Below, piece after piece: positions 45,456 through 55,914 of a stretch of DNA of 64,000 nucleotides. The notes below the pieces were generated by a model, which did not search any database, was not told the origin of the DNA, and worked only from the letters and a program-made list of their open reading frames with translations. The translations under genes were made by a program, and so were the position numbers. The first letter of the stretch is position 1. Every line of letters starts with the position of its first letter. Origin of the DNA: Blepharisma stoltei (Eukaryota; Ciliophora; Heterotrichea; Heterotrichida; Blepharismidae); contig CAJZBQ010000018.1 in the NCBI GenBank assembly GCA_914767885.1, positions 868,001 through 932,000 of the forward strand, written 5' to 3'.

Positions 45456-47045
45456 ATGTATTTTAAATTATTTGACGAACGAGGCATCCTGAAAAGCAAG
45501 TCGAAGGTGGAAATAAGTGTAGTATCATTTAAAGGCTGATCTCAAAAGTCAAATTACCCTAAATACGCAGTTAAAAAGAAATTCCTCGTCAACGCAACTA
45601 GAGGAAAACATGAAGTTGAAATCATGCAACAAGTAAATAAGCTCCATCCTTGAACAGTGAAATTATATGACTCAGAATTCGATGATAATGGTATTTACTA
45701 CATCCTCATGGAATATTGCCCCAAAGGTGACCTCAGAAAATTTATTAGAGAAAATAAATCGCTAAATCAGAATCCTCCTTATGACATCCTGGTTAGATAT
45801 TTTTTGAATTTGGCAGACATTGTCATGGTACTGCACAGTAATAATATTTGGCATAGAGACATAAAACCTGACAATATTTTTCGAACTGAAGACGGAGAAC
45901 TGAGATTAGGCGACTGAGGTGTATCAAAATGATACACGAATGGAGATCTAGACTTCGTCTATCATACCATAACTGGAACTCAGCCTTATATGTCCCCAGA
46001 ATTAGAATCAAGAAAAAAGCACAAAAGGCATTCAGTTTCTTCTCCAGATTCTGATGATATTTGAGCTCTTGGCCAAACTTTTTATGAGATGTGCACTTTT
46101 GAAAGGGTGAACTATGCGTCTGACATCCACTTTTCGATTTATAGCGAAATGGATAGAAGGAATTACCCAGAAAGCTTTGCAGAGCTAATATCAGGAATGC
46201 TGAAACCAGATTTGCTATCTAGATGGAAAATAAGAAATGTGTGGGATCAATTGATGACTATTATAAACACTATCAATATTCAGCCTATGTATAAGAAAAA
46301 TGATGAAGGGGGTGAAGAAGAGATGAATTTACCTGAGGACACAGAAAACAATATATTTGAAAGTGAAACCTGTAGCATTAGGAAGCTTGAATTTACGTCT
46401 ATCAAGCGTATAATTGATATTAAAAAAGAGGATTTTCAGTTGAGCGTTACAAGTTATAGCGTTGCATCAATTAATGCAAGCATAGAGCAGACCGTAAGTT
46501 CAGAAAAAACTCAGGAAATTTTAAAAGTTCCAAATGACCGAAGTATGGCCTTTAAAACTCTAGAAATAATTGATGAAAACCCTGAAATAGTCAATGGAAA
46601 GCCTGGGATATCTGATAAAAAATCTGAAAAAGAGACCATGGACACATATTATAATCCTAATGCTGAAGAGCAAGTATTTCAAAATGCTGAAACTGGCTCA
46701 AATCTAGCAGAATCTATCGTCCAAACAGTAAAAATTGCCACAAAAATTTTTAAAGACATAGTTCCTGACCTGCCTAACGAAACAGTTTTATCCTTTTTAG
46801 CCACTTTATATAAAGAGAACGAAATAAAATTAATTTGTCCAATTTGCAATGCAGACTCTTGGGTTAAGCTAAGCCCCAAAAATTGGAAACCTTACAAAAT
46901 AAAATGCAAAAGCTGCCGATCAAACTTCTGCTCTTTCTGCTTATACGGAGGCAGCCACAGAAAATGCCCTGACTACCAAAACCTCTTAACAGGTATATGG
47001 AAATCTACAAAACACCCAAAACCAAAACCTTTAAAAATAATTTAA
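45456..47045 (+). CDS. Protein kinase with C-terminal zinc domain
   Basis: 529 residues. Kinase motifs: YAVKKKFL (lysine), EVEIMQQV (helix C Glu), MEYCPKGDL hinge, WHRDIKPDN catalytic loop, metal-binding GDWGVSK in place of DFG (Trp from TGA at 45915-45917), and TQPYMSPE. The glycine-rich loop is poor. A ~200-residue acidic linker leads to a Cys-rich tail: CPICNADSW, CKSCRSNFCSFC, HRKC, resembling an IBR/zinc-ribbon module. Stop codon overlaps the stop of the convergent RING gene. Active kinase is likely; partners unknown. Confidence 0.85.
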
Positions 47046-47757
47046 TAATTATCATTTGAAACTGATTTGCATATTGGGCATCATCTTTTCCCATAATTAA
47101 ACCAGTTTTCAATGCAAGTCTTATGAAAAGTATGCTCACAGGCTGTTAAAAACCCGATTTCTTCCCCCACTTCTTTTGGCTGCAGACATATTGAGCATAG
47201 GTCGTCTTCCCTTATTTCTAAAATTTTAGTCCTGATTCTGGTAATCAGCGGTCTTTGAATGTCAGGGATCAAGCTGTCATTAAAATATTTTAAGTAAAAA
47301 TACAGCAAACAAATAGCTGTATTAATTAAGCAGAAAAAAAATAGGACTGCTCAGTGGAAATCTCGCAGGATTTGTGCGAATTTCTCTATTTAAAACTTAC
47401 ACAGTCAGAATTTTCGCTGCAAATATCCCGATAATTGATAGAATCTAACAGAGCTCCAATGATATTTAAAGTGACACTTAAAGGCCCAGCAGTGACTAGA
47501 TAGGTAGCTATAACGATTTTATAATAATTTGCCATAAACCTGCGAATCCATTTTAATACACATATCATAAGGCATAAATCTGATACTAAAATAAGCGAGG
47601 AAATACAATTTCATACAAGGTTGAATGAGAAACTAGATAAAAATTACTCGTAAAGAAACAGCGCGAAGACTGATCTTAATAGTCATTCTACTCCGAGCAA
47701 GGCAAGCAGAATAAAAATTGAACTGGCATAGCACACTACACAGTCCATGCAATCCAT
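47042..47757 (-). CDS. RING-H2 membrane E3 ubiquitin ligase
   Basis: 227 residues after splicing (684 nt). Start ATG 47757 (MDCMDCVVCYASSIFILL). Three or four TM segments (SSIFILLALLGV; ISSLILVSDLCLMICVL; YKIVIATYLVTAGPL; AVLFFFCLINTAICLLYF) precede a C-terminal RING-H2: CSICLQPKEVGEE, CEHTFHKTCIENW, then CPIC. TGA supplies conserved Trp in KRWCPIC. Intron 1 (47633-47647) is a standard 15-mer; intron 2 (47384-47400) must be 17 nt to keep frame. Confidence 0.82.
47384..47400 (-). other. 17-nt intron (unusual length)
   Basis: GTAAGTTTTAAATAGAG on the minus strand. A 15-nt version ending TAG would leave a frame that stops; the 17-nt version joins NSDC-KFAQILRDFHW and the TM/RING frame. Confidence 0.55.
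47633..47647 (-). other. 15-nt intron
   Basis: GTAATTTTTATCTAG on the minus strand; splicing joins LFLYD-FSFNLVWNC and removes a TAA. Confidence 0.85.
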
Positions 47758-47780
47758 ATTTATAAGTCCTTTAATAGATA

Positions 47781-48863
47781 ATGAGTAATTTCCTTATATT
47801 TGTTATAAATATGTACAAGAAGATTGAAGAAGAAAAATCTCCTGCGAAGAGCAAGATTGTGTATGCGTGTGTAGCTCAAGATCAAGATATCAAACTGCAG
47901 TTTTCATTGCCTGGGAATATAAAAGATACAATTTCTAATCTGATTCAGTCAAGTGCAAATAAAAACACTCGATGTTCATTTAATTATGAAAATGCATTCC
48001 ATGTTCACATGTATTTTTTTTAATATAATTTTTTTTATATTAAAAATAATCCCAATGCTTATTTTCATAAAATAAAGAAAAATTTCTATATAATATATAA
48101 ATAAAATTTGTTAAATATAGTATATAATATATCCCCGAATTCATATGTGGTTGTAACTGAAAGCTCTTTTTCACGCAAAATTGCATTTGAGTTCTTGGAA
48201 GATGTCAAAGAAAGTTACTTGTCGGGATCATTGAAAACGCTAGATGCAAAAGTAAAAAAATATAATGAGCATCAAGATGAAGATAAATTAAACAAAATCA
48301 AAAACCATGTGCAAGAAATCAATGAAATTATGATGATGAATATTGATAAAGTTATTCAAAGGGGAGCGAAAATTGAAGTTATTATGGATCAAACGAAAGA
48401 ACTTGAAGGAAGGGCAAGAATGTTTAAGAAAAACGCTAATTTCTAATACAAAAATATTTATTAAAAAAAATACATTTTTAAATTAGAGTTTTTTTAATAT
48501 AGCGCTTTCCCGAGGATGGCGCGGAATGGCGCCATCCTCGGGAAAGCCAGGAAGGCATCCACACGGGAACTGGGAGTTCCACGTGTGGATGCCATTTTGA
48601 TATGTGGAAGTTTGGATCCCACATGTCAAAAATGGCATCCACACGTGGAACTCCCAGTTCCCGTGTGGATGCCTTCCTGGCTTTCCCGAGGATGGCGCCA
48701 TTCCGCGCCATCCTCGGGAAAGCGCTATAAAATAGGTTGATAAAGGATTAAGGAAATTGAAAGAGAATTCAAATGCCAAAATTATAAGTGGTCTTTTATG
48801 TGCATAGCTACTTGTGGATTGCTAATTGGAATTTTCGCGGTGATTATTTATTATGCTCTTTAA
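47781..48863 (+). CDS. Longin-type R-SNARE (VAMP7-like)
   Basis: 219 residues after removing IESs of 111 and 312 bp (660 nt), almost exactly VAMP7 length. Longin domain (KIVYACVAQDQDIKL, FHVHMYNISPNSYVVVTES, RKIAFEFLEDVKESYL), then an R-SNARE motif with the zero-layer Arg in VIQRGAKIEVIMDQT, a basic linker KEIEREFKCQNYKW and a C-terminal TM anchor (FMCIATCGLLIGIFAVIIYY). In germline DNA the anchor is cut off by the second IES. The start may be ATG 47811 rather than 47781. Vesicle fusion role from the family. Confidence 0.88.
48012..48122. other. Short IES (111 bp, TA-bounded) in SNARE longin domain
   Basis: TA at 48012-48013 and 48123-48124. Excision joins FHVHMY-NISPNSYVVV; otherwise TAA follows within three codons. 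AT-only ends, no clear inverted repeat. Confidence 0.82.
48437..48748. mobile_element. Composite IES (312 bp, TA-bounded) in SNARE gene
   Basis: TA at 48437-48438 and 48749-48750. Excision joins MFKKNA-KEIEREFKCQNYKW, reconnecting the SNARE motif to its TM anchor. The AT-rich shell of about 84 bp is split by a 228-bp GC-rich palindrome. Confidence 0.85.
48500..48727. mobile_element. 228-bp near-perfect GC-rich palindrome nested in an IES, TATAG class
   Basis: Arms of at least 95 bp are identical inverted copies, beginning TATAGCGCTTTCCCGAGG. Each arm itself contains a smaller hairpin (GAGGATGGCGC...GCGCCATCCTC) and the phrases AGGAAGGCATCCACACG and AACTGGGAGTTCC. Loop around 48600-48626. Confidence 0.9.
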
Positions 48864-48869
48864 TTGTTT

Positions 48870-49240
48870 TCTCATATATTTTGTATTCCTACATAAATTT
48901 AAGCCTAGAGTTATAGTTAAAGTTCATGAATTTCCCATATACAACATTTTAGAATATTGGTACCGGATTATTTATTAAGCTAGAAAAATTCTGAAATTCA
49001 GTATTAATACCTATATTAGACAAGCTAAAAAACTTTATAATCCCTTGGCAAATTTCTTATGCCGTTACTCCATTTTCATATAAAATTTCAAATTATGAAT
49101 TTGCCGCACTAAAATCTGCGTTTTGAAGCGCATATTTGGCTTCCACATATCAAATTCAATATGGCATGCATATGCATGATAAGAAATTTATGCAATACAT
49201 AATATCAATTCTAAACTACATTAGTAGACATAGCTTAATA
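48870..49240. other. AT-rich intergenic sequence
   Basis: No gene or clear repeat recognised. Confidence 0.4.
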
Positions 49241-49242
49241 AA

Positions 49243-50305
49243 ATGGAAGAAGAAAAATTCGATGGACTTCTAATGACTGTGGTTCAGCAATCACAAGGCA
49301 TTAACGGTTTTTTCGATGCATTTTTCGGCTTCCTTCGACGAAAAACCGATTTCTATGCCCAGCCAGAATCAGGTAAACAATTGCTTGACAAATCTTTTAA
49401 TTCCCAACTTGAAGCTTACAAAGAGCAGCAAAGAATTAAAGAAGCCAAACAAAAAGCAGCTGAGGAAAAGAAAAAGAGAGAGCAAGAGCTTAAGAACCAA
49501 AAAGTCGTTGAAATTACTGACGAAGAAGCAGAAAGAATCGCAAAAGAAGAATCTGCTAGAAAAGCAGCGCAAGCAGCACCATCTCAGCAGGTACAAAAAC
49601 AGGCAGAAACTGTAGAAGCGGAACCCAAAAAAGAAGGTGAAGAAGAGGAAGAAGAAAAAGGCCAAGTTCCTGTTGGAAATGGAGGGACTACAGATAGGTA
49701 TATTTGGACTCAGACATTAGGAGAGCTTACAGCCAATTTCTTCATCCCAGCTGATGCTAATGGGAAAAATATATAGTACATCGGCAAGCAAAACAGCATA
49801 TTTTTTAATTAATTTTGGATTGCTATACAAAATTAAACTTTTAATGCCAATAGAATTTAATATTAAGCCTCAATAAGAAAAAAAATAAATCCTTATAAAA
49901 GTCGACATTGGGGTACAAAAACTTAAGGTCACATATAAAGGCCAAACCTACATAGAAGGTGAATTTTATAGTAAAGTGAAGCCAGATGAGCACTTATGGA
50001 CAATCGATACAATTGATAACAGAAAAGTGCTTATTTTGACCATTGACAAATTTGAAGGGATGACATGGTGGAAAACTGTACTAAAAGGTGACACAGAAAT
50101 CAATACCAAAAAGGTGGAGCCTGAAAACTCAAAACTCTCAGATCTAGATGAAGAAACAAGACCTACAGTCGAAAAAATGATGATCGACCAACAAAGAAAA
50201 GCTATGGGGCTGCCTACGCTAGAAGAAGAAGGTAAACAAGACATGCTTAAGAAGTTTATGGCTGCACATCCAGAAATGGACTTTTCTAAGTGCAAATTCA
50301 ACTAA
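49243..50305 (+). CDS. NUDC: Nuclear migration protein NudC
   Basis: 312 residues after removing the 124-bp IES (939 nt). N-terminal NudC_N (FDGLLMTVVQQSQGINGFFD, FLRRKTDFYAQPES), a charged Lys/Glu coiled coil, then the CS/p23-like domain (YIWTQTLGELTANFFIP, KVDIGVQKLKVTYKG, WTIDTIDNRKVLILTIDK, WWKTVLKGD) and the C-terminal GLPTLEEEGKQDMLKKF helix with HPEMDFSKCKF. NudC is a dynein/Hsp90-associated co-chaperone. The IES sits in the CS domain. Confidence 0.95.
49772..49895. other. Short IES (124 bp, TA-bounded) in NudC
   Basis: TA at 49772-49773 and 49896-49897. Excision joins DANGKN-IKVDIGVQKLKV; unexcised the frame meets TAG in one codon. Confidence 0.85.
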
Positions 50306-50348
50306 AGTAAGAAAATCCATTAAATGAATTTTTCTATTAATATTAGCA

Positions 50349-51498
50349 CTACGCAGATACTTCAGAAAGCTTTAAAATTTGTCGGATTGGGCCTCTACAT
50401 ATAGGACAAAGCTTTTTAGCATCTGCTTTCAAATGCTCTGCACAGGCAGCGCACAAGCAGGCATGGTTGCATGGCAAAACTACCATTTCTTTCTTTTCGG
50501 TCAAACAAATTGAGCATTCTAGTCCTTCTGATTTATAACCATATAAATCTTTGAGCTCATGTATAACTCCATTAATTGATATTTTTTGTCTTAAACAAGT
50601 CAATGAGTATTGGTCTTCGCTTTTGCATATTTTGAAATAAGAAGTAAGGATTTGAGGCATTGTTTCGCTCTCTGGGGTCATTTCTATTATTACTGGAAAA
50701 GTTTTTTTGTCTTTAAAATCCAGCTCGTCATCGGAAAATCTTCCGATTTCAATTGGGCTTAAGTGAGAAAAATGCTGTCTATCTCCTGGCTCAAAATAAT
50801 GGCTTTCTGGAGGTGGATATTTTTCTGGATCAACATAAAAATAGTAACTCCCCCCATCCGTGAGTGAACAAAACCATTAGAGAAATCCCTATTTTTTGCC
50901 AAAAAAACCCACCCTCCTGAGTGAACAAAAATTTTTATAGAAAAAAAATTGATATATAAATTATTATAATGAAATATCAAGCAAATTCTGTTTAATTTTA
51001 ATCAAACTGCGTTTTAAAACATAAATTTTATAAATTAAATTAATAAATTTCGAAAAAAAAAAATTTCTATAAATTTATATATCAATTTTTTTAAAAAAAT
51101 ATCAACCTCCTTCTTGAGTGAACAAAATTTTTTTGTTCATTCACGGAGGGGGGAGTATTTTGAATTGGGTCAAAAATATCTTTAGCAAAATAATAAATTG
51201 TGATCCTGCAATTTCGCCTTGTGGAAAAGAGAAAATCCAGAAAATAAATAGAAGGGTTTTCAGGGTAGTTTTCAAGTTTGGCAGTTGCTTTGTAAATTGT
51301 TGAGTCTATTTGGACTTGGTTTGCTTCTGGAGAATTTTGTAGTTGGGCTCTGTTTGCTCGTGGCTGCGCTGAGTTCTGTTGTTCACTTATTACAACTATG
51401 GTGTTTTGGGGTAAAGAATTTTGATTTCTTGCTCGACTGCTATTGGAGCTATGGTCTAAACTTCTCCTTCTTGAAGAGTTTCCTACACAATTTCCCAT
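50349..51498 (-). CDS. MGRN1/LUL-like RING E3 ligase, N-myristoylated
   Basis: About 280 residues. N-terminus MGNCVGNSSRRR is a myristoylation signal; a low-complexity Ser/Gln/Asn stretch follows; then the MGRN1-type beta domain (IYFLDFLFSTRRNCRITIYYF, YVDPEKYPPPESHYFEPG) and a C-terminal RING (ECSICLTEKKEMVVLPCNH, CLCAACAEHL, CPICRGPIRQI). The 311-bp IES at 50845 splits the beta domain. With TA-pointer excision the total is one base off frame, so a pointer variant or an indel in the T-run next to the right pointer must be assumed. Confidence 0.82.
50845..51155. mobile_element. IES, CTCCGTGAG family (311 bp), in MGRN1-like gene
   Basis: TA at 50845-50846 and 51156-51157, ends TAACTCCCCCCATCCGTGAG and TACTCCCCCCTCCGTGAATG. 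Same layout as 3691 and 32690: subterminal motif near 50910, A/T core, terminal hairpin 51105-51150. Confidence 0.85.
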
Positions 51499-51504
51499 AA
51501 TATT

Positions 51505-52085
51505 TAATAATAAAAGACTAAACTTTTCACCTAAAAACTTTCTAAGAAATTAGTTTGAGATAAAGGCAATTATAAATTAGCATAAATAATGCAATTTCAG
51601 AAGTCAAAATTTATTAAATGTTATTTTATAACTGATAGATTGAAAAAATATATTGCTGATCTATTATTCGCAACATTTTTAATGCCTTTGCAGACTGTAA
51701 GCTGATATTGTGATACTTTAGCATTAACAAAAAGAATAGAAGTCTAAGCAACTGGGTATATTTTAAGTCTATAAAAAGGCATCATCTATAATATCCCAAT
51801 TATCTTATGTTCGATGTGCTTTTTATAAGCCTAAAAATAGTCAAGTTTTGCTTTTTTCCATTTAGTAGTGAAATTTTCAATTTATAAAAGGGCTAAATAC
51901 TCCTCCTTATTATTCTATTTTTTTCATTATAACTAAATTTTATAGAAAAACGCTACTCATTCTATACACTTCCAAGCTGTATTATAATTCTTTGAAAGCC
52001 CTCAGCTTAGTTGAAATAAATTGATATTCCCATAAAGCAATTAGCCACAAAATCATAATATATTAAATTTAATCACTAAATTAAA
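51505..52085. other. AT-rich intergenic sequence
   Basis: No gene, palindrome or RNA gene recognised between the RING and Piwi genes. Confidence 0.4.
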
Positions 52086-52091
52086 TTAAGG

Positions 52092-55000
52092 TTAATAAAA
52101 CCAAGGCAGCTGTTTAAGATTTGGCAAATATTCTTCCTCATGGATGCATTGGCCAACAATATAAGCTAGCTTATGGGCCATCATTGTCGGTGCAGGGACT
52201 TTGATCCCTCCACTCCAATTATAATACATATAGCAAAGCTTAAAGGCAAGCTTTGCATATGTTATAACGTCGGTTTCCTTTATAGGACACGTATTTTCGA
52301 TGACTCTATAGAGTGTAGGTGACGCCATTCCTTGGGTGACTGCATGAGATATAAGATAAAAAGAGTTAGGGTCAGGAACTATAACAGAATTTACAACAGT
52401 TCCAGGTAATGGATTTCCAATGCCTCTTTGGGAATTTACATATAATTTTGCACTGGTTTTTTTGTTTATTTAAATTTTGATTTAATTGCAGCATCTTTGT
52501 CTATAATACCAGTCATGGCAAATCTCAATTAATTCAGAATAAGGGCTTAGGGCTATAAAATATTCTATAGATATTAAAATAAAGCGGAATATAATTATAT
52601 AAGTGAAATTTGGGTTGTAATTATCAAATCTACTGATTGCTTCTTTCATTCCATCAATTTCAAAAGTTCTTATAGCTCCTATTTGTGAGTCCGCAACACC
52701 ATCTCTATAAACAACAATGTGATCTGGCATAAATCTTTTTTTGGTGTTTTCATAAAATGCTATAAGTGCAGCTTCCAAGCAAGACCCTAAAGCAGTCGCA
52801 ATTTCTTCCCCATCTATTGATTGGATTTTTACAGTGTTAAAATACTGGGTAAATACAGGGTGTATGGATGCTACAAATCCCACGACACTTTTGGCTTTTT
52901 TCACTACATCATGGAATACATCAATTCCAACAACCATAGTCTTTGGTAATAAATTTTCAACAGGGGTAAGTGCCCACAAATAAGATCCAGTTTTGGTCGC
53001 TATTTGGAGGATTAATTTGGACATGATGGATTCAAACCGCTTGGGATTTCTCACATTGCTTCCTAAAATTACTTGAGTAGGGATCCCTGACTGCCGACAA
53101 GAAGCTAATTTTATATCTTGATAAAGATTTTTCATGTTTGGCGGCAATAAAATAACTCCAATTTGGGGTACTGGCAAGTTTTTTGGAGGGCGGTTTAAAG
53201 CTGCTACATAGGGTGCTAAATTTTTAGAATCGAAATTAAACTGGTAAGGAGTCCCTAGAACAATACCGATCTGCCGAGCTTTATTTTGGAGATTTTTTAC
53301 AAGCCTATCTCTGTCTTCTTGATCTCTTTGTGTAGAAAGGACAGCCCATGTATCAATGTTGATAGGGTAAAAAATAGTTCCTCTGAGGTTGAACCCACCT
53401 CTGTCATCAAGAGTAATTATTTCATTATTGCCAATTCTTATTTGCTCCATTGGAAGCCTCATACCGCTTACTACAATTGGCTCTGAAGTAGATGCTATCT
53501 CTTTTTGGTTAAACTTATTATTATATTGATTTTATTATAAATAAATAGGTAGGGGTAGTAAGGAAAATTTATCTGAGAGCTCTCTAGTTTCTTCGCTTTC
53601 AAGCCTAACGGCTAGCTCTTGGCTTCTGTCTAACTTTCCCTCTGTGGGCTAACAAATTACTAATTATTATCTTAAAGCATTTAAAGCAAAAGATTTCTGG
53701 CTTAATTAAATTTCCACTTTCAAACATTTGATTTAGAAGATATTTTTATAAAACAAAAAATTAACCCTTCACGTCTGAATAAAATAATTGTGCATGCCAC
53801 CTTGGAGGATTAAGCGATTATAAGGCTCAAGTCTTGTATGCTGGGCTATATCGTTCATAGCTCTGTAATCTTTGCGCATGTCTTCAGAAATTCCAGTAAG
53901 ATTGCATAGCTCAGGAACTAACTTTATCTCGTTTTGGCCTCTATTGATAGTTGAGATGAGTAATGGTTGTCTTAAATCTCTTATAGTAACTTCATATTGT
54001 TCAAAATAATAATTTTGGTAAGAAACTTCTACTTTATTTCTTAAAAATGTGCTGGTAGGGCTGCTTTCAAAATCAATTTCTTACTAAAAATGGTAAATAT
54101 TAATCTCCTAGTGGGTATTATAGATTAAAAGTTTTTTTTATAGGCAATTATATAGTCAGGAAACACCCTTTTTATGATTTAAAAGATTTTATAATAATTT
54201 TGTTAATCAAGTCTTTTTTAACTTTGTGTCGTTAAAATGGAGTATACTCAATTCACCCTCATAGCCATGGTCTAACCCAATTTTGACGATTTTGAATATT
54301 CTAGCTTATTTAGCCATGAAAGAAAAAGCGGATTCGTAAAACTGCTTTAAAAGTCAAGGTCACTAGCCAATTAAAATCAAGCCAAATGATGGGCTATAGC
54401 TATCAAATCTGCCCTCTCAACACTTGCAATCTGCATCTCATTTATAGAATTGGAAGAGAGGACATTCTTCAGAAATGTGTATGCGGACTGGTTTTTGTTG
54501 TTTTGGAAGGGTGAAACGTCGATATAAGCAGACTGAATATTCACTTCATATAAATTTTTACCTGTACGAAAATGGCTCATGAAATTAGAAAAGGAAAGCT
54601 CAGCAAGGCCAAGGTGGTCGCTTGGCTAAATGGGCAATTTCTCAAGCGCTCCATTTGGTGGTCGATAGTCCAGGTAGAAAATTCGTTTTTCGATTTTTGA
54701 AAGACAAACCCCGCTTGCTCTCGAATAGTGAGTGCAAGCGCTTATTCTGAGGGACAATACTGCGGAAGGCTGTGCCCAGACTGGCAAGTAAGCGATGGAG
54801 AGTTATGCGAAGGCAAGTGGTAGCCTGCATGAACTTTTCTATAGTAAGCAAACTATCAAGTCCTAAATTGATTACTTTGGTCCAGCACAAGAGTCAGGGG
54901 TCAGGGTTTAAATTAGCGGGCCGGAAAACAGCCCCCGACTCGCCCTTATGGGTGAGGTCCACCACAAGAGTATGCTTATTAATTAAAGCAATATATCAAT

Positions 55001-55909
55001 TCCTTCAATCCTATAGCATCTATAATTTCCATAGCCAGCCATCACTATAAGTCCGTACAACTGATCCTCTATTGCTTGCTTCCAATTAGGTCCAGAATTT
55101 GCTTTAATTTCTTGAATCAGCCCAAGTGCTGTCATATTGCGAATAATTTTACTCGCAAAATCGATATTCAAAAGCATTCGATCATAATGATGTGCAAAAG
55201 ATGCTGTGTATCCTTGCCATACTTCAAGCCCAAGCCCTGGTATTTGTTTAATTAGATTCGTATCATAATACACTCTCTAATGAAAAAATCTGTCTTATTT
55301 GAATTTTCAGAAAAATATCTATATAAGCATTTTTCATGTTTTTTTTATATTTTAAATAAAATAAATTAGGGATATGTACTTCGGAAGGCGGGTTACTTGT
55401 AATAAATTAAGGTTACGTAGCATTTTTTTAAGCACTACATTGCAATACATTCTATAAGCTTCAGGATTAGAATCATCTATATATGCTGTTTTCTTTGATT
55501 TTCCATTATTTTTAACATTAAACTATATTATTCTAATACAAATAATAAAAGGATAGCCAACATTGCGAATTTTAAGTTCAAATTCTGTATTTTTATTATC
55601 CTTTGCTTTAACTATAAAAGGTTCATCTTTATGCGTTCAAGCTGCGATGTTGTTTCCCAGTTTCATAAACTCGCCTATCTGTGCAGTGATAGAAGATTTC
55701 GCAGACTCAATCAGAATCCCGATTAGTCTTCGATTATCAGCTTCCACATTAGGCTCGAACTTTATGAAATAGAGAGCAACATTCCCAGCTGGAGTGCGGT
55801 TAAGTCTGAAAAAATTAGTAACAATTTGAAGAGGTCTGCTTTGAGGGATAGCAACGCTCCTTTGGCTTGAAGCTGGTTCCATTTCTAGATGATGATTATT
55901 ATTACCCAT
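52092..55909 (-). CDS. Piwi-clade Argonaute, interrupted by five or six IESs
   Basis: About 794-809 residues after excision. N-terminal domain (RPLQIVTNFFRLNRTPAGN); PAZ (YRCYRIEGIDFESSPTSTF, VEVSYQNYYFEQYEVTIRDL, LVPELCNLTG, TRLEPYNRL); MID (GIVLGTPYQFNFDSK..., GIPTQVILGSNVRN); PIWI with catalytic Asp in VVGIDVFHD, Asp in VYRDGVADSQ and His in VPAPTMMAHKLAYIVGQ. C-terminus LKQLPWFY. The DDH residues mean it can be a slicer. Ciliate Piwi proteins bind scan-type small RNAs that direct DNA elimination during new macronucleus formation; that role is inferred here. In germline DNA no ORF covers more than the MID/PIWI core. Confidence 0.92.
52467..52589. other. Short IES (123 bp, TA-bounded) in PIWI domain
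   Basis: TA at 52467-52468 and 52590-52591. Excision joins NPNFTYII-INKKTSAKLYV, the strand after the second catalytic Asp. Confidence 0.85.
53516..53569. other. Short IES (54 bp, TA-bounded) before MID domain
   Basis: TA at 53516-53517 and 53570-53571. Excision joins ETRELSDKF-NQKEIASTSEP. Confidence 0.82.
53631..53810. mobile_element. IES (180 bp), degenerate CTCCGTGAG family member
   Basis: TAA at 53631-53633 and 53811-53813 (TTA on the coding strand). Excision joins LEPYNRL-DRSQELAVRL. The right end keeps a worn hairpin (TTAACCCTTCACGTCTGAA facing CCTTGGAGGATTAA) in place of the crisp one in sister copies. Confidence 0.8.
54079..55001. mobile_element. 923-bp composite insert in PAZ domain
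   Basis: ATCAATT occurs at 54072-54078 and 54995-55001. Deletion of 923 bp joins RIEGID-FESSPTSTFLRN, a canonical Piwi PAZ. The interior has a GC-rich part (54590-54970) similar to the insert at 21105, and a 67-codon minus-strand ORF at 54377-54580 of unknown origin. A smaller TA-bounded deletion (54523-54993) is also in frame with that ORF, but gives a worse PAZ. Confidence 0.72.
55269..55376. other. Short IES (108 bp, TA-bounded) in Piwi N-terminal domain
   Basis: TA at 55269-55270 and 55377-55378. Excision joins QVTRLPKY-YDTNLIKQIPG and removes several stops. Confidence 0.85.
55514..55558. other. Putative 45-bp IES near Piwi N-terminus
   Basis: AACATT occurs at 55514-55519 and 55559-55564. 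The 45 bp carry the only in-frame TAG in this exon; deletion gives ELKIRNV-KNNGKSKKTAY. The repeat lacks TA, so the boundary is less certain than the others. Confidence 0.55.
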
Positions 55910-55914
55910 TTATG

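Noticed and set aside
48478-48779. Overlapping ORFs of 74-98 codons in the 48.5-kb palindrome
   Set aside because: Near-identical proteins on both strands arise from palindrome symmetry; nothing suggests coding function.
49369-49665. Phe-rich minus-strand ORF opposite NudC
   Set aside because: It is the complement of the Lys/Glu-rich NudC coiled coil.
54377-54580. 67-codon ORF as part of the Piwi PAZ domain
   Set aside because: Skipping it gives the canonical PAZ join EGID-FESSPTSTF; including it leaves a frame that stops and lacks PAZ homology.
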